Positions 26,399 through 37,138 of a DNA stretch of 64,000 nucleotides are shown here, piece after piece. The translations under genes and the position numbers were made by a program. The stretch comes from Oscillospiraceae bacterium (GTDB taxonomy: Bacteria; Bacillota; Clostridia; Oscillospirales; Oscillospiraceae). The notes below the pieces were generated by a model. That model saw nothing but the letters and a program-made list of their open reading frames with translations, was not told the origin of the DNA and ran no database searches. Location of the stretch: the NCBI GenBank assembly GCA_015067435.1, contig SVMM01000001.1, positions 1-64,000 of the forward strand, read 5' to 3'. Numbering within the stretch: the first letter of the stretch is position 1; every line of letters starts with the position of its first letter.

Positions 26399-28612
26399 TC
26401 AGGCCCGCTCCTCCTGCGCCAATCGCCAGCGCAGTCCGCTGTAGCGGCGCTGCCGCCTGTCGTTCTCCGCCATGCGGCGCAGCGTCGCGTCGTCGCCGAC
26501 GACGACCAGCAGCTCCCGCGCGCGGGTGATGGCGGTGTAGAGCACGCCGCGCACCTCCAGACTCGCCGCGCAGGGCGCGGAGACAAAGACCGCCCCGCGG
26601 TATTCGCTGCCCTGCGCCTTGTGCACGGTCATGGCGTACGCCATGTCCAGCTCGGCGAGCATGTCGGCGGTGTAGGTCGCCACGCGCTCGTCGAAGGCGA
26701 TGGTCAGCAGCTCGCCGCTCGGGTCGATCTGCAAAATGCGCCCCACGTCGCCGTTGAAGACGCCGGTGCCCGCCGTGCCGTCCTCGCGCTCCCAGATGAC
26801 GTCGTAGTCGTTGCGCGTCTGCATGACGCGGTCGCCCTCACGAAATACGATATCGCCGAACAGCCGCTCCCGTTTGTCCGGCGATGCCGGATTGAGCGCC
26901 GCCTGTAGGGCGCGGTTGAGCGCGGCGGTGCCCGTCGCGCCCTTGCGCGTGGGCGTAAGCACCTGGATCTCCGCGGCGGGGATGCCCATGCCGTCCGGCA
27001 GGCGGGTCCTGCACAGCTCGACCACCGTGTCCACCAGACGGACGGGATCGCGGCGGGAGAGGAAGAAAAAATCGCTCTTTGCGTCGTTTTGAAGCTCCGG
27101 CGGCCTGCCCTCGTTGACGGCGTGGGCGTTGCGGATGATGGCGGAGCGTTGCGCCTGACGGAAAACCTCCGTCAGCGCGACGGTCTGCGCGCGGCCGCAG
27201 CGGATGATGTCGGAGAAGACGTTACCCGCGCCGACGCTCGGCAGCTGGTCGGGGTCGCCGACGAGCACGAGACGGCAGCCGGGGCGGAGCGCAGCGAGCA
27301 GCGCGCGCATCAGCGCGAGGTCGACCATCGACGTCTCGTCGACGATCAGGGCGTCCGCGCGCAGGGGGTCCGTCTCGTTCTTCTGGAACTTGACCTGCCC
27401 CGTGCGCTCGTCCCAGCTCATGCCGAGCATGCGGTGGATGGTCTGTGCGTCACGCCCGCACACCTCGCCCATGCGCTTGGCGGCGCGCCCCGTCGGCGCG
27501 GCGAGCAGCACGTCCAGCCCCATCCGTTCAAAGAGCGTCAGGATCGCGCGCACGGAGGTCGTTTTACCCGTGCCGGGGCCGCCCGTGAGGATCAGCAGCT
27601 CCTCCGCGGCGGCAAGCTCCACCGCCTTCCGCTGGAGCGGCGCGTATTCGATGCCCTGCTCGCGCTCGATCTCGTCGATGGCGGCGTCCGCGCCGCGCAG
27701 GGGGGCCGGCTTGTCCGAGAGCATGGCGCGCAGGCGCGCCGCGACGTACTTCTCCGCCTCGCAGCAGCGTGCGAGGTAGCACGCCGTGACGTTCGCCACC
27801 GGCTCCTGCACGACGCGCTTCGCCTCGATCAGATCGTCGAGGGACGCCTCCACCGTGTCGGCGGAGGCGTCGAGCAGCTGCGCCGTGGCGGCAAGCAGCT
27901 TGTCGCGCGGCAGGAAGACGTGCCCGCCGTTCGTCTCGTTGTGGTTCAGCTCGAACAGCAGCGCCGCCTCCGTGCGGCAGGATGCGTCGCCGGAGAAGCC
28001 CAGCGCGAGGGCGATCTCGTCGGCGACGGAGAAGTCGACGCCGAACGGCTCGCCGCACAGGAGATACGGTTCGCGGTGCAGCGCCTCGACCGCGCCGAGG
28101 CCAAAGCGGCGGTAGAGCGGCACGGACAGCGCGACGGGCAGCTCGTAGCGCGCGAGAAACTCCATCAGGCGGCGCAGGCCCATCTGCTCGCGGAAGCTCG
28201 CCGCGATCTCGCGGGCGCGCTTGTCGGTCACGCCCTTGAGCCTGCGCAGCTCCTGCGGCTCGTTTTCGATGATGTTCAGCGTGTCCGCGCCGAAGCGCTC
28301 CACCAGCTTCTGCGCCGTCGCCGGGCCGACGCCGCGCACGGCGCCGGAGGACAGGTAGTCGAGGATGCCCGCCTCGGTGGAGGGCATGTGCCGCTCCACC
28401 TCCTCGGCGGCGAACTGCTCGCCGTGCTGCGGGTGCGTGACATAGGCACCCGTGGCGGCAAGCTCCTCCCCCGGCGCGGCGCAGGGAATGCAGCCGACGA
28501 CCGTTACGAGCTCGCCGTCCTCCGTGACGACGCGCACGACGGCGTAGCCGTTCTCCTCATTGCGGTAGATGACCGCCGCGACCGTGCCGAGGATCGTGGT
28601 CTGTTCGTTCAT
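26399..28612 (-). CDS. recD2: RecD-like ATP-dependent DNA helicase (RecD2)
   Basis: SF1B 5'-3' helicase of the RecD2 class, not part of RecBCD. 737 residues: an N-terminal OB-like region (GTVAAVIYRNEENGYAVVRV), helix-hairpin-helix DNA-binding repeats (GAVRGVGPATAQKLVERFG), then the helicase core with Walker A GGPGTGKTTSVRAIL, DETSMVD, GDPDQLPSVGAG and the C-terminal motif YAMTVHKAQGSEY. Length matches the Firmicutes family. It is the last gene of a minus-strand operon that also holds uvrA, uvrB and radC, starting 20 bp after the previous gene. Confidence 0.94.
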   Translation of the reverse strand: MNEQTTILGTVAAVIYRNEENGYAVVRVVTEDGELVTVVGCIPCAAPGEELAATGAYVTHPQHGEQFAAEEVERHMPSTEAGILDYLSSGAVRGVGPATAQKLVERFGADTLNIIENEPQELRRLKGVTDKRAREIAASFREQMGLRRLMEFLARYELPVALSVPLYRRFGLGAVEALHREPYLLCGEPFGVDFSVADEIALALGFSGDASCRTEAALLFELNHNETNGGHVFLPRDKLLAATAQLLDASADTVEASLDDLIEAKRVVQEPVANVTACYLARCCEAEKYVAARLRAMLSDKPAPLRGADAAIDEIEREQGIEYAPLQRKAVELAAAEELLILTGGPGTGKTTSVRAILTLFERMGLDVLLAAPTGRAAKRMGEVCGRDAQTIHRMLGMSWDERTGQVKFQKNETDPLRADALIVDETSMVDLALMRALLAALRPGCRLVLVGDPDQLPSVGAGNVFSDIIRCGRAQTVALTEVFRQAQRSAIIRNAHAVNEGRPPELQNDAKSDFFFLSRRDPVRLVDTVVELCRTRLPDGMGIPAAEIQVLTPTRKGATGTAALNRALQAALNPASPDKRERLFGDIVFREGDRVMQTRNDYDVIWEREDGTAGTGVFNGDVGRILQIDPSGELLTIAFDERVATYTADMLAELDMAYAMTVHKAQGSEYRGAVFVSAPCAASLEVRGVLYTAITRARELLVVVGDDATLRRMAENDRRQRRYSGLRWRLAQEERA

Positions 28613-28632
28613 GTTCCCTTTCCGGGGAAGGC

Positions 28633-29757
28633 TCAGCCCTTCGTGACGGTCTGGGCGGGCTCGGGCAGCACGACGTCGAAAGCGCCCGCCGCGCCGAAGG
28701 TGATCTCATACTTGCTGAAGAAGACGTGAACATAGCCGTCGAGAACGTAGAAGCTGAAGTCCTTGATGTCCTTCTCGCGGATGGCCTCCATCGGCGTCAT
28801 CATGATGCCCGCCTCCTCGATGTTGACGTCCGCATACTGTTCGAGCATCGCGGCGATGATCGTTTCCTTGATCTCGGCCTCGGTGCCGTCCACCACGTCG
28901 GTCAGATACACGGTCGCGCCGGTCTGGCCGCTGAAGTTGTAGCAGCTCATGCCGTAGTCGTACACGCCGCCGGCGTACCAGTCATAGCCGATGCCGACGC
29001 TGACCAGGTCGTCCGTGCAGGTGTAGACGGTCGCGTGCCACTCGGCGATGTAGGGGTCCTCGGCGGTGGGAGGATAGCTGCTGCCCTCAAGCGCTTCGCG
29101 GGCATACCCCTTGATGCTCTCGGCATGATCCGCCGCAAACGCCTCCTCCAGCATGTCGAACTTTTCCTCGATGCCGATCAGAATATCGGAGTTGCCGTTG
29201 AAGCGGGGCTTTTCAAAGAAGCAGCTGACGGGCAGGCCGTCGCTGTAGTCGGTGTGCTCGATGTAGTAGGCGGAGTTGATGTAAGCCGTATTGCTGTCCT
29301 GCTCATAGCCGACAAAGAAGCCCATCGCGGTGCCGAGGTCGCGGAGCTTGAAGAAGTTGTTGCCGCCGATGTTGTAGCCGCGCAGGCCGGATTCCTCGCC
29401 CTGCACGGTGACGCCCTGCGTGCTGGCGACGCAGGTGGCGGACTTGTCCGTGCCGGTCTTCAGCTCGCTGCCGTCGGGGACATACTCCGCGTCGGGAATC
29501 AGATTGATGAGGCGGGTCTTCGCGTCATAGTCGACGGAGAAGCGCGCCTTGGTGTCCTTGAGCAGCATGGCGATGTCGCGGAGCTTGAAGTAGTTGCTGC
29601 CGTCGATGTTGTAGATCTCCGCCTTGACGGCCTTGCCGTCCACGACAAAGTTCTGCGGGCTGGGGACCACCGCGGGGCCCGCGGCCCGTACGGAGACGGG
29701 AGCGATGCTCATGCAGAGCACGAGCGCGAGGACAAGTGCCGAAATTCTGCGTTTCAT
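28633..29757 (-). CDS. Secreted protein with copper amine oxidase N-like and RsiV/DUF3298 domains
   Basis: 374 residues. A signal peptide (cleavage near SVRAAG) precedes two copper-amine-oxidase-N-type stalk repeats, each with the hallmark YFKLRD or FFKLRD (NYFKLRDIA and NNFFKLRDL). The C-terminal half resembles DUF3298/RsiV-type sensor domains (an aromatic-rich stretch including WHATVYTCTDDLVSVGIGYDWYAG has the family's beta pattern). It probably acts outside the membrane, in wall or peptidoglycan-fragment sensing; the ligand is unknown. Its start overlaps the preceding gene's stop (ATGA), and recD2 follows 20 bp later, an odd place for a secreted protein. Confidence 0.75.
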   Translation of the reverse strand: MKRRISALVLALVLCMSIAPVSVRAAGPAVVPSPQNFVVDGKAVKAEIYNIDGSNYFKLRDIAMLLKDTKARFSVDYDAKTRLINLIPDAEYVPDGSELKTGTDKSATCVASTQGVTVQGEESGLRGYNIGGNNFFKLRDLGTAMGFFVGYEQDSNTAYINSAYYIEHTDYSDGLPVSCFFEKPRFNGNSDILIGIEEKFDMLEEAFAADHAESIKGYAREALEGSSYPPTAEDPYIAEWHATVYTCTDDLVSVGIGYDWYAGGVYDYGMSCYNFSGQTGATVYLTDVVDGTEAEIKETIIAAMLEQYADVNIEEAGIMMTPMEAIREKDIKDFSFYVLDGYVHVFFSKYEITFGAAGAFDVVLPEPAQTVTKG

Positions 29758-30092
29758 TGTGTTTCCTCCATCGTAAAAATATTATCGTCCCGCAGTGTCA
29801 CGCCGCAGTGGTCGCGGCACAGCAGGGTTGCGATCTGTCTGGTTTCCTCGTCCATCCCGCGGTCGAGGAGCACGATGCGGCGAAAGCCGCCGCAGTCGCT
29901 TCGCGCGCGCAGCAGCGCGCGCACGGTCTGTTCCAGCGCCGCGCCGTCATGCGCGCGGCAGGGAACCAGCGCGAGCACGTCCAGCGTGCCGCGCGGCCGG
30001 GGGCGCAGCAGCGCCGAAACCGGCAGGAACAGCAGCGTGATAAGGCCCACCGCGGCGAGCGCGGCGATGATCCCGTCCTCCAGAAGCTGCAT
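29754..30092 (-). CDS. Small single-pass membrane protein, unknown function
   Basis: 112 residues, unrecognised. One hydrophobic helix (~8-30) is followed by a cytoplasmic-looking domain (LDVLALVPCRAHDG...RIVLLDRGMDEETRQIA). This pattern faintly recalls the first half of a GT2 glycosyltransferase Rossmann-like fold, but it is far too short to be an enzyme and lacks the DxD region. Start at the ATG after GCGAGGTG; an upstream TTG is possible. It overlaps the next gene (secreted stalk-domain protein) by ATGA, so the two are translationally coupled and may work together. Confidence 0.65.
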   Translation of the reverse strand: MQLLEDGIIAALAAVGLITLLFLPVSALLRPRPRGTLDVLALVPCRAHDGAALEQTVRALLRARSDCGGFRRIVLLDRGMDEETRQIATLLCRDHCGVTLRDDNIFTMEETQ

Positions 30093-30134
30093 CGAATCAC
30101 CTCGCAACAGCTTATGCGGCGGCGCGGCGCGCCG

Positions 30135-32960
30135 TTACCGGAGCACTTTTTTGAGGTACTGGCCCGTATAGCTCGCCTCGACCTGCGCGACCTCCTCGGG
30201 CGTGCCCTCGGCGACGATGGTGCCGCCGCCGCTGCCGCCCTCGGGGCCGAGGTCGATGAGGTGGTCGGCGCTCTTGATGACGTCGAGGTTGTGCTCAATG
30301 ACGAGCACGGTGTTGCCCGCGTCGACAAGGCGCTGCAAAACGCCGAGAAGCCGCCGCACGTCGTCGGCGTGGAGGCCGGTCGTCGGCTCGTCGAGAATGT
30401 AGATCGTGCGGCCCGTGGCGCGCTTACTGAGCTCGGTCGCGAGCTTGACGCGCTGCGCCTCGCCGCCGGAGAGCGTCGTGGACGACTGGCCGAGCCGGAT
30501 GTAGCCGAGGCCCACGTCGTAGAGCGTGCGGAGCTTCGACTCGATCTTGGGGATGTCGCGGAAGAACTCCAGCGCCTCCTCGACCGTCATATCCAGCACG
30601 TCGGCGATGTTTTTGCCCTTGTAGCGGACTTCGAGCGTCTCGCGGTTGTAGCGCTTGCCGTGACAGACCTCGCAGGGGACGTAGATGTCCGGCAGGAAGT
30701 GCATCTCGATTTTGAGCTGCCCGTCGCCGGAGCACGCCTCGCAGCGTCCGCCGCGCACGTTGAAGCTGAACCGCCCGCCGCTGTAGCCGCGCGCCTTGGC
30801 GTCCGGCGTGGAGGCAAAGAGGTCGCGGATATCGTTGAAGACGTTGGTGTAGGTCGCGGGGTTGGAACGCGGCGTGCGCCCGATGGGCGTCTGGTCGATG
30901 CAGATGACCTTGTCGAGGTGCTCCTCGCCCTCGATGGCGGTGTGCCGTCCGGCGTGCACCTTCATGCGGTTTAAGTCCGCGCCGAGCTTTTTGTAGATGA
31001 TCTCGTTGACGAGCGACGACTTGCCGCTGCCCGAAACGCCCGTGACGCAGGTGAAGGTGCCGAGCGGGATGGAAACGTCGATGCCCTGCAGGTTGTTCTC
31101 CCGCGCGCCGCGCACGACGAGCGTCTTTCCGCTGCCCCCGCGCCGCTCGGACGGCACGGCGATCTTCATTTTTCCGGAGAGGTACTGCCCCGTCAGCGAG
31201 CGCGGGTTCGCCATGATCTCCTCCGGCGTGCCGCAGGCGACGATCTGGCCGCCGTGGACGCCCGCGCCGGGACCGACGTCGATCACGTAATCGGCGGCGC
31301 GCATCGTGTCCTCGTCGTGCTCGACGACGATGAGCGTGTTGCCGAGGTCGCGCAGGCGCTTCAAGGTCGCGAGCAGCTTGTCGTTGTCGCGCTGGTGCAA
31401 TCCGATGGACGGCTCGTCGAGGATGTAGAGGACGCCCATCAGGCTCGACCCGATCTGCGTGGCGAGGCGGATGCGCTGCGCCTCGCCGCCGGAGAGCGAC
31501 GCGCTGGCGCGCGAGAGCGTCAGGTATTCAAGCCCCACCGAGCGCAGGAAGCCGAGGCGCGCGCGGATCTCCTTCAAAATGCGCTCGCCAATGCGCATCT
31601 GCTGCTCCGTGAGCGTGAGGTTTTCGATGAAATCAAGCGCGTCGACGACGGATTTATCCGTAAAGTCGGCGATGTTCATCTCCCCGACCGTCACCGCAAG
31701 CGCCTCGCGGCGCAGGCGCTTGCCCTGACAGGCGGGGCAGGGGCACTCGCTCATGACCTCCTCCAGCTCGGCGCGCACGCTGTCGCTCTGCGTCTCGTGG
31801 TAGCGGCGCTCCAAATTGTTGATCACGCCCTCAAAGGGCTGGTAGAGCACGCCCTTGCCGCGCGGCTGGTCGTACTGGAGCTCCAGCTTCTCGCCCCTTG
31901 TGCCGTGGAGGATGACGTCAATGACCTCCGCCGACAGCTTTTCCACCGGCTCGCGCAGCGAAAAGCGGTACTTTTTCGACAGCGCCTCGAAGTACATGCG
32001 CGAGATGCCGTCGCCGCGGACGTTGTTCCAGCCCGACGCGCAGATCGCGCCGTCGAGGATGGAGAGCGACGCGTTCGGAATCACCAGATCGGGGTCGACG
32101 CGCAGCTGGAAGCCCAGCCCCGTGCACTCCGGGCACGCGCCGAAGGGGTTGTTGAACGAGAACATGCGCGGGGCGAGCTCCTCGATGGAGACGCCGCAGT
32201 CCTCGCAGGCGTAGTTCTGGGAAAAGAGGATGTCGCGCTGCTCCTGAATGATGTTGACGAGCACCAGCCCGCCGGAGAGCGACGCCGCCGTCTCTGCGGA
32301 ATCGGTGAGGCGGTGGACGACGTCGGGGCGGAGGATCAGGCGGTCGACGACGATCTCGATGTTGTGTTTTTTGTTCTTGTCGAGCTTGATCTCCTCGTCC
32401 AGCTCGTACATGCTGCCGTCCACGCGGGCGCGGACGTAGCCGGACTTGCGCGCGTCCTCGAAGATTTTGGCGTACTCGCCCTTGCGGCCGCGGATGACCG
32501 GCGCCATGACCTGCACGCGCGTGCCCTCCGGCAGCGCCATGAGCTGGTCGATGATCTGGTCGATGGACTGCTGGCGGATCTCCTTGCCGCAGTTCGGGCA
32601 GTGCGGCGTGCCGACGCGCGCCCACAGAAGGCGCAGATAGTCATAGATCTCCGTCACCGTGCCGACCGTCGAGCGCGGGTTCTGCGAGGTGGTCTTCTGG
32701 TCGATGGAAATGGCGGGCGACAGGCCGTCGATATAGTCCACGTCGGGCTTTTCCTTCTGCCCGAGGAACATCCGCGCGTAGGACGAAAGGCTCTCGACGT
32801 AGCGGCGCTGGCCCTCGGCGTAGATCGTGTCGAACGCCAGAGACGATTTGCCGCTGCCGGAGAGCCCGGTGACGACTGTCAAAGCGTCTCTGGGTATTTC
32901 GACGTCGATATTCTTCAAATTGTTCTCTCGCGCGCCCTTGACGTATATTTTGCTGTTCAT
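30135..32960 (-). CDS. uvrA: Excinuclease ABC subunit A
   Basis: Damage-recognition ATPase of nucleotide excision repair, 941 residues. Two ABC modules are present: Walker [15 protein letters not shown] near the N-terminus and [14 protein letters not shown] in the second half, signatures [16 protein letters not shown] and [12 protein letters not shown], and Walker [14 protein letters not shown] / [10 protein letters not shown]. Zinc-finger Cys pairs are seen ([21 protein letters not shown]...[10 protein letters not shown]). The start overlaps the ybaK stop by four bases. uvrB lies two genes upstream in the same operon, so both excinuclease subunits are co-expressed. Confidence 0.97.
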   Translation of the reverse strand: MNSKIYVKGARENNLKNIDVEIPRDALTVVTGLSGSGKSSLAFDTIYAEGQRRYVESLSSYARMFLGQKEKPDVDYIDGLSPAISIDQKTTSQNPRSTVGTVTEIYDYLRLLWARVGTPHCPNCGKEIRQQSIDQIIDQLMALPEGTRVQVMAPVIRGRKGEYAKIFEDARKSGYVRARVDGSMYELDEEIKLDKNKKHNIEIVVDRLILRPDVVHRLTDSAETAASLSGGLVLVNIIQEQRDILFSQNYACEDCGVSIEELAPRMFSFNNPFGACPECTGLGFQLRVDPDLVIPNASLSILDGAICASGWNNVRGDGISRMYFEALSKKYRFSLREPVEKLSAEVIDVILHGTRGEKLELQYDQPRGKGVLYQPFEGVINNLERRYHETQSDSVRAELEEVMSECPCPACQGKRLRREALAVTVGEMNIADFTDKSVVDALDFIENLTLTEQQMRIGERILKEIRARLGFLRSVGLEYLTLSRASASLSGGEAQRIRLATQIGSSLMGVLYILDEPSIGLHQRDNDKLLATLKRLRDLGNTLIVVEHDEDTMRAADYVIDVGPGAGVHGGQIVACGTPEEIMANPRSLTGQYLSGKMKIAVPSERRGGSGKTLVVRGARENNLQGIDVSIPLGTFTCVTGVSGSGKSSLVNEIIYKKLGADLNRMKVHAGRHTAIEGEEHLDKVICIDQTPIGRTPRSNPATYTNVFNDIRDLFASTPDAKARGYSGGRFSFNVRGGRCEACSGDGQLKIEMHFLPDIYVPCEVCHGKRYNRETLEVRYKGKNIADVLDMTVEEALEFFRDIPKIESKLRTLYDVGLGYIRLGQSSTTLSGGEAQRVKLATELSKRATGRTIYILDEPTTGLHADDVRRLLGVLQRLVDAGNTVLVIEHNLDVIKSADHLIDLGPEGGSGGGTIVAEGTPEEVAQVEASYTGQYLKKVLR

Positions 32961-33472
32961 AACGGCTCCTTTCCGGAGGCAATGATATCGGCGGTTTGGG
33001 CGCCGAGCAGCGTCAGCAGCGCGTCGGGTGCAAGCTCGATCTGCGCGCCGATCTTTCCCGCGCTGATGAAGATGGTTTCGCAGGCTTCCGCCGCGTTGTG
33101 AAAAACCGTGGGATACTGCTTTTTCATGCCGATCGGCGAGCAGCCGCCGCGCACATAACCGGTCAGCGGCAAAAGCTCCTTCACCGCGATGAGCTCGACC
33201 GACTTTTCCCCCGCCGCCCTTGCCGCCTTCTTCAAGTCGAGCGATTCCGCCACGGGGATGCAGAATACGTGGAGCTGACCGCCCGCGCCTCTTGCCACAA
33301 GCGTTTTGTAGACGCGTTCGACGCTCTGGCCGAGCGTTTGGGCGATGTGCAGCCCGTATTCCCGGTCGCCGAGCGGGCTTTCGGTCTCCTCATACGCGTG
33401 CGCGGAATAGGGGATCTTTTTCTGCTCCAAAACGCGCATCACATTGGTCTTTTCTTCCTTATGCTTCGCCAT
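32957..33472 (-). CDS. ybaK: Cys-tRNA(Pro)/aminoacyl-tRNA deacylase, YbaK/EbsC type
   Basis: Trans-editing enzyme family that hydrolyses mischarged tRNA, usually Cys-tRNA(Pro). 171 residues. It has the typical KTLVARG segment with the catalytic-site Lys, the hydrophobic core and the [13 protein letters not shown] motif near the end of the fold. Start chosen at the ATG after AAAGGAGG, which overlaps the 3' end of the EamA gene by 14 nt; an upstream in-frame start lacks a ribosome site. Its stop overlaps the uvrA start (ATGA). Confidence 0.92.
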   Translation of the reverse strand: MAKHKEEKTNVMRVLEQKKIPYSAHAYEETESPLGDREYGLHIAQTLGQSVERVYKTLVARGAGGQLHVFCIPVAESLDLKKAARAAGEKSVELIAVKELLPLTGYVRGGCSPIGMKKQYPTVFHNAAEACETIFISAGKIGAQIELAPDALLTLLGAQTADIIASGKEPL

Positions 33473-34346
33473 GGGGCACGTCCTCCTTTGCGAGCAGTAC
33501 AACGCAGCCGAGCACGCAGGCAACGCCCAGCAGCACCCAGACGCTCAATACCTCATGAAATACGAACACCCCAATCAGCGCCGCGACCACTGGTTCGATG
33601 TTTGCGATGATGGACGCCTTGCCGCTCTCCACGCCCTCAAGCCCCTTGGTGTAGAGCAGGTAAGGCAGCACCGTGGCGATCACGACGAGGCCGAGGGCGC
33701 TGAACACGCCCTTCGCCGACGAAACCGCGGGCGCGATCGCCGCGGGGTTCAGGAAGGCGAACGAGCCGAGGCCGGAAAAGAAGAACGTCCAGTAGATCAT
33801 CGTATAGCTGTCGTAGTGCGCGAGGCCGTAGTGCGCGAAGATGGTGTAGGTCGCGTAGCAGAACGCGGAGGCGAGGCCGAACGCCAGCCCGCGCCACGAC
33901 GCGGTCAGCTCGCCGCCAATCAGCCCGCTGACCAGCGCGCAGCCCAGAAGCGCCAGCCCCAGCGCCGCAAGCTTGCGGCGGGTGATGGGCGTTTTCCACA
34001 GGAGCGCGCTCATGACGACCACGATGGACGGCGCGAGGTAAAGCAGGATACCCGCCACGGCGAGGGAGCACTCGATCTGCGCGTTGAAGTAGACGTAGGA
34101 CAGGCCGAGCACGCTGATGAGGCCGCTGGCGGCAAAGATCGGCAAATGCCGCGCCTGGATGTGGAACACCTCGCGCCGCGTCAGCGCGAAAACGAGGGTC
34201 AGCAGCACGAGGCTGGGGAGGTTGCGGACAAAGACGCGGTTGCCCATGTCCAGCCCAACGGAGCCCAGCAGCCGGTTGAACAGCCCCATAAAGCCCCAGC
34301 ACGCCGCGCCGAGGACGACAAGGGCGTAAGAGAGGTATTTTCTCAC
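33459..34346 (-). CDS. EamA/DMT family transporter
   Basis: Ten-helix drug/metabolite transporter family protein, 295 residues, with two EamA repeats (start [17 protein letters not shown]; second repeat around [18 protein letters not shown], ending [20 protein letters not shown]). Substrate unknown; relatives export amino acids or metabolites. It overlaps uvrB by four bases and ybaK by 14, so it is firmly embedded in the repair operon despite having no evident repair role. Confidence 0.9.
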   Translation of the reverse strand: MRKYLSYALVVLGAACWGFMGLFNRLLGSVGLDMGNRVFVRNLPSLVLLTLVFALTRREVFHIQARHLPIFAASGLISVLGLSYVYFNAQIECSLAVAGILLYLAPSIVVVMSALLWKTPITRRKLAALGLALLGCALVSGLIGGELTASWRGLAFGLASAFCYATYTIFAHYGLAHYDSYTMIYWTFFFSGLGSFAFLNPAAIAPAVSSAKGVFSALGLVVIATVLPYLLYTKGLEGVESGKASIIANIEPVVAALIGVFVFHEVLSVWVLLGVACVLGCVVLLAKEDVPHGEA

Positions 34347-36310
34347 GGCTGCTCCTTTCGCAGTTCGATGATGCGGTCGCGCAGGATCGCGGCGTACTCG
34401 AATTCGAGCATACGGCTCGCCTCCTGCATCTCTTTTTCGAGCTTCCGGATCTGTTCGTCGCGCTCGCGCTCCGAGAGCTTCTTTTTGCCGCGGCGGCGGG
34501 CGGAGTCCTCCTCCCTTTTGCTGATCTCAAGCACCTCGCGGATGTCCTTGCGGATGGTCTTCGGCACGATGCCGTGCGCTTCGTTGTACGCGTTTTGTAT
34601 CTCGCGGCGGCGGTTCGTCTCGTCGATGGCGTTTTTCATCGACGGCGTCACCGTGTCGCCGTAGAGCACCACCAACCCGTCGGCGTTTCGCGCCGCGCGG
34701 CCGATGGTCTGGATCAGGCTCGTCTCGCTGCGCAGGAAGCCCTCCTTGTCCGCGTCGAGGATGGCGACCATCGACACCTCGGGCAGGTCCAACCCCTCGC
34801 GCAGCAGGTTGATGCCCACGAGCACGTCGAACTCGCCGAGGCGCAGGTCGCGGATCAGCTCCATGCGCTCGATGGTCTCCACGTCCGCGTGCATGTAGCG
34901 CACCCGGACGCCCACGCCCTTGAGGTATTCCGTCAGATCCTCCGCCATTTTCTTCGTGAGCGTCGTCACGAGCACGCGCTCGTCGCGTTCGGCGCGCGCG
35001 TTGATCTCGGCGATCAGGTCGTCGATCTGGCCCTCCACGGGCCGCACCTCGACGCGCGGATCCAGCAGTCCCGTCGGGCGGATGACCTGCTCGACGATCT
35101 GCCCCGCGCGCTCGCGCTCGTAGTCGCCGGGCGTGGCGGAGACGTAGATGCGCTGGTGGACGCGCTGCTCGAACTCCTCGAACTTGAGCGGGCGGTTGTC
35201 AAACGCACAGGGCAGGCGGAAGCCATACTCGACAAGGCTTGTTTTCCGCGCGTGGTCGCCGTTGTACATCGCGTGCACCTGCGGCAGCGTGACGTGGCTC
35301 TCGTCCACGAACAGCAGGAAGTCCTTGGGAAAGTAGTCGATCAGCGTCATCGGCGGCGAGCCGACGGGCCGCCCCCCGATCACGCGGGAATAGTTCTCGA
35401 TGCCCGTGCAGTAGCCCAGCTCGCGCATCATCTCGACGTCGTAGCGCGTGCGCTGGTGGATGCGCTGCTCCTCCACCGCCTTGCCGAGCCCGCGGAAGTA
35501 CGCCTCGCGCTCTTGCAGCTCGACCTCGATCTCGCCGATGGCGCGCTCCATCTTGTCCTTGGTCGTGACGTAGTGCGACGCCGGGTAAATGACCGTGTGC
35601 GTCAGCCCTCGCGTGACCTGCCCCGTCGTGGGCTGGAACTCGGAAATGCGGTCGATCTCGTCGCCGAAAAACTCCACGCGCACCGCGCGGTCGCGCCAGT
35701 AGGCGGGATAGATCTCCACGGTGTCGCCGCGCACGCGGAAGCGGTTGCGCTCGAACGCGACGTCGTTGCGCTCGTAGCGGTCCTCAATGAGACGGCGCAG
35801 CAGCTCGTCGCGCTCGATGGTCTGTCCGGGACGCAGCGAGATCATGAGCTTGGCGAAGTCGTCCGGCTCGCCGAGGCCGTAGATGCAGGAGACCGACGAC
35901 ACCACGATCACGTCCCGCCGCTCCAGCAGCGCGCAGGTGGCGGAAAGGCGCAGGCGGTCGATCTCGTCGTTGGTGGAGGCGTCCTTGGCGATATATGTGT
36001 CGGTGTGAGGGATATATGCCTCCGGCTGGTAATAGTCATAGTAGGAGACGAAGTACTCCACCGCGTTTTCGGGGAAGAACTCCTTGAACTCGGCGCAAAG
36101 CTGCGCCGCGAGCGTCTTGTTGTGCGCGAGCACCAGCGTGGGGCGGTTGATGCGCTCGATGACGTTCGCCATCGTGAACGTCTTGCCCGAGCCGGTGACG
36201 CCGAGAAGCACTTGCTCGTCCAGCCCCAGCTCGACGCCGCGGACCAGCTGGTCGATCGCCTCCGGCTGGTCGCCGGTGGGCCGGAACGGCGCGTGCAGCT
36301 TGAAATCCAT
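34343..36310 (-). CDS. uvrB: Excinuclease ABC subunit B
   Basis: Helicase-like subunit that verifies damage and recruits UvrC. 655 residues, normal length. Walker [16 protein letters not shown], the beta-hairpin region ([12 protein letters not shown]), helicase motifs ([10 protein letters not shown], the later RxGRxxR-type AAGR region [10 protein letters not shown]) and the C-terminal UVR coiled coil ([18 protein letters not shown]) are all present. Start is the ATG after TAGGAGG; longer in-frame starts would run into radC. It begins 10 bp after radC and overlaps the EamA gene. Confidence 0.97.
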   Translation of the reverse strand: MDFKLHAPFRPTGDQPEAIDQLVRGVELGLDEQVLLGVTGSGKTFTMANVIERINRPTLVLAHNKTLAAQLCAEFKEFFPENAVEYFVSYYDYYQPEAYIPHTDTYIAKDASTNDEIDRLRLSATCALLERRDVIVVSSVSCIYGLGEPDDFAKLMISLRPGQTIERDELLRRLIEDRYERNDVAFERNRFRVRGDTVEIYPAYWRDRAVRVEFFGDEIDRISEFQPTTGQVTRGLTHTVIYPASHYVTTKDKMERAIGEIEVELQEREAYFRGLGKAVEEQRIHQRTRYDVEMMRELGYCTGIENYSRVIGGRPVGSPPMTLIDYFPKDFLLFVDESHVTLPQVHAMYNGDHARKTSLVEYGFRLPCAFDNRPLKFEEFEQRVHQRIYVSATPGDYERERAGQIVEQVIRPTGLLDPRVEVRPVEGQIDDLIAEINARAERDERVLVTTLTKKMAEDLTEYLKGVGVRVRYMHADVETIERMELIRDLRLGEFDVLVGINLLREGLDLPEVSMVAILDADKEGFLRSETSLIQTIGRAARNADGLVVLYGDTVTPSMKNAIDETNRRREIQNAYNEAHGIVPKTIRKDIREVLEISKREEDSARRRGKKKLSERERDEQIRKLEKEMQEASRMLEFEYAAILRDRIIELRKEQP

Positions 36311-36320
36311 AAAGAGCCTC

Positions 36321-36992
36321 CTAGAAAAGCCCGTTTTGGCGGAGAGACACGAAGTCGTTGTCTGCGACGATGATGTGGTCCGCCAGCGTGATGCCGACGG
36401 TGCGCAGCGCTTCGTAGGCCAAGAGCGTGGTCGTGTTGTCGTCGGGCGAGGGGAGCGCGATGCCGCTGGGATGGTTGTGGGCAAGGGCGACGGAGCTCGC
36501 GTTGTAACGCAGCGCGTTTTCCGCGATGCAGCGCACGTTGACGTTCACGGCGTCGACGCTGCCCTCCGCGAGCTTCAGGCAGCGCAGGAGCTTTCCCTTG
36601 GCGTCGAGGCACGCCTCGTAAAAGACCTCCTGCCGCTCGCCGAAGAACAGGCGGCAGAAATACTGGCCGAGCTGCTCGATGCTGGAGAGGATGACGTCGG
36701 CGCGCTGCGATTGCAGATAGGCGCGGCGGACAACGGGGAGCACCAGGCTCAGCATCGTCGCCGCGTTTTCGCCGATGCCCTCCACCGCCTCCAGCTCCTC
36801 CGGCGTCGCGGAGAGGACCGCGCTCAGCGAGCCGAAGCGCTCGAGCAGACGGTGGGCGGTCGGGTTCGTGTCGACGCGCGGGACGGCGAAGTACAGCAGC
36901 AGCTCCAGCGCCTCATGGTCGGCAAACGCCTCGAGCCCGTGCTCGCGGAACTGCCGCTTTTTGCGGGCGCGGTGCCCGTCGTGTACCGCCAT
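36321..36992 (-). CDS. radC: RadC-family JAB/MPN domain protein
   Basis: 223 residues. N-terminal helix-hairpin-helix-like UPF0758 region ([17 protein letters not shown]) and a C-terminal JAMM metalloprotease-like domain with HNHPSG and the downstream Asp. Despite the name, a direct role in DNA repair is doubtful in the species where it was tested. Start chosen at the ATG after GGAGGAGGGTGG. First gene of the repair operon, with a strong promoter at 37033-37061. Confidence 0.93.
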   Translation of the reverse strand: MAVHDGHRARKKRQFREHGLEAFADHEALELLLYFAVPRVDTNPTAHRLLERFGSLSAVLSATPEELEAVEGIGENAATMLSLVLPVVRRAYLQSQRADVILSSIEQLGQYFCRLFFGERQEVFYEACLDAKGKLLRCLKLAEGSVDAVNVNVRCIAENALRYNASSVALAHNHPSGIALPSPDDNTTTLLAYEALRTVGITLADHIIVADNDFVSLRQNGLF

Positions 36993-37032
36993 GGTGTCCA
37001 CCCTCCTCCGCGCAAAAAAATCGGTAGATACT

Positions 37033-37061
37033 ATTATATCAGTATTGAAACACGTGTTCAA
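37033..37061 (-). promoter_or_regulatory. Promoter of the radC-uvrB-uvrA-recD2 operon
   Basis: Minus-strand TTGAAC (37056-37061), 17-bp spacer, consensus TATAAT (37033-37038), about 40 bp before the radC ATG. No LexA-like box (GAAC...GTTC) is obvious around it. Confidence 0.8.
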
Positions 37062-37097
37062 GTTCTTTTTGCAAAAACAGTTCTGGGGAAATTTGTC

Positions 37098-37126
37098 TTG
37101 ACAAACGCCCCGCTTCCCGCTATGAT
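37098..37126 (+). promoter_or_regulatory. Promoter of znuACB
   Basis: Consensus TTGACA (37098-37103), 17-bp spacer, TATGAT (37121-37126), about 58 bp before the znuA ATG. Confidence 0.85.
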
Positions 37127-37138
37127 TTGGTCGATAAA

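Noticed and set aside
25832..26529. Short open frames on both strands within repeat L1 (and similar ones in L2 and L3)
   Set aside because: They differ in frame and length between copies, lack ribosome sites and overlap the recD2 end; judged spurious even though such frames are often annotated as hypothetical proteins.
36321..36992. radC as a sign of a mobile element or phage
   Set aside because: It is the first gene of a housekeeping repair operon with matching base composition and no integrase or att-like repeats nearby.
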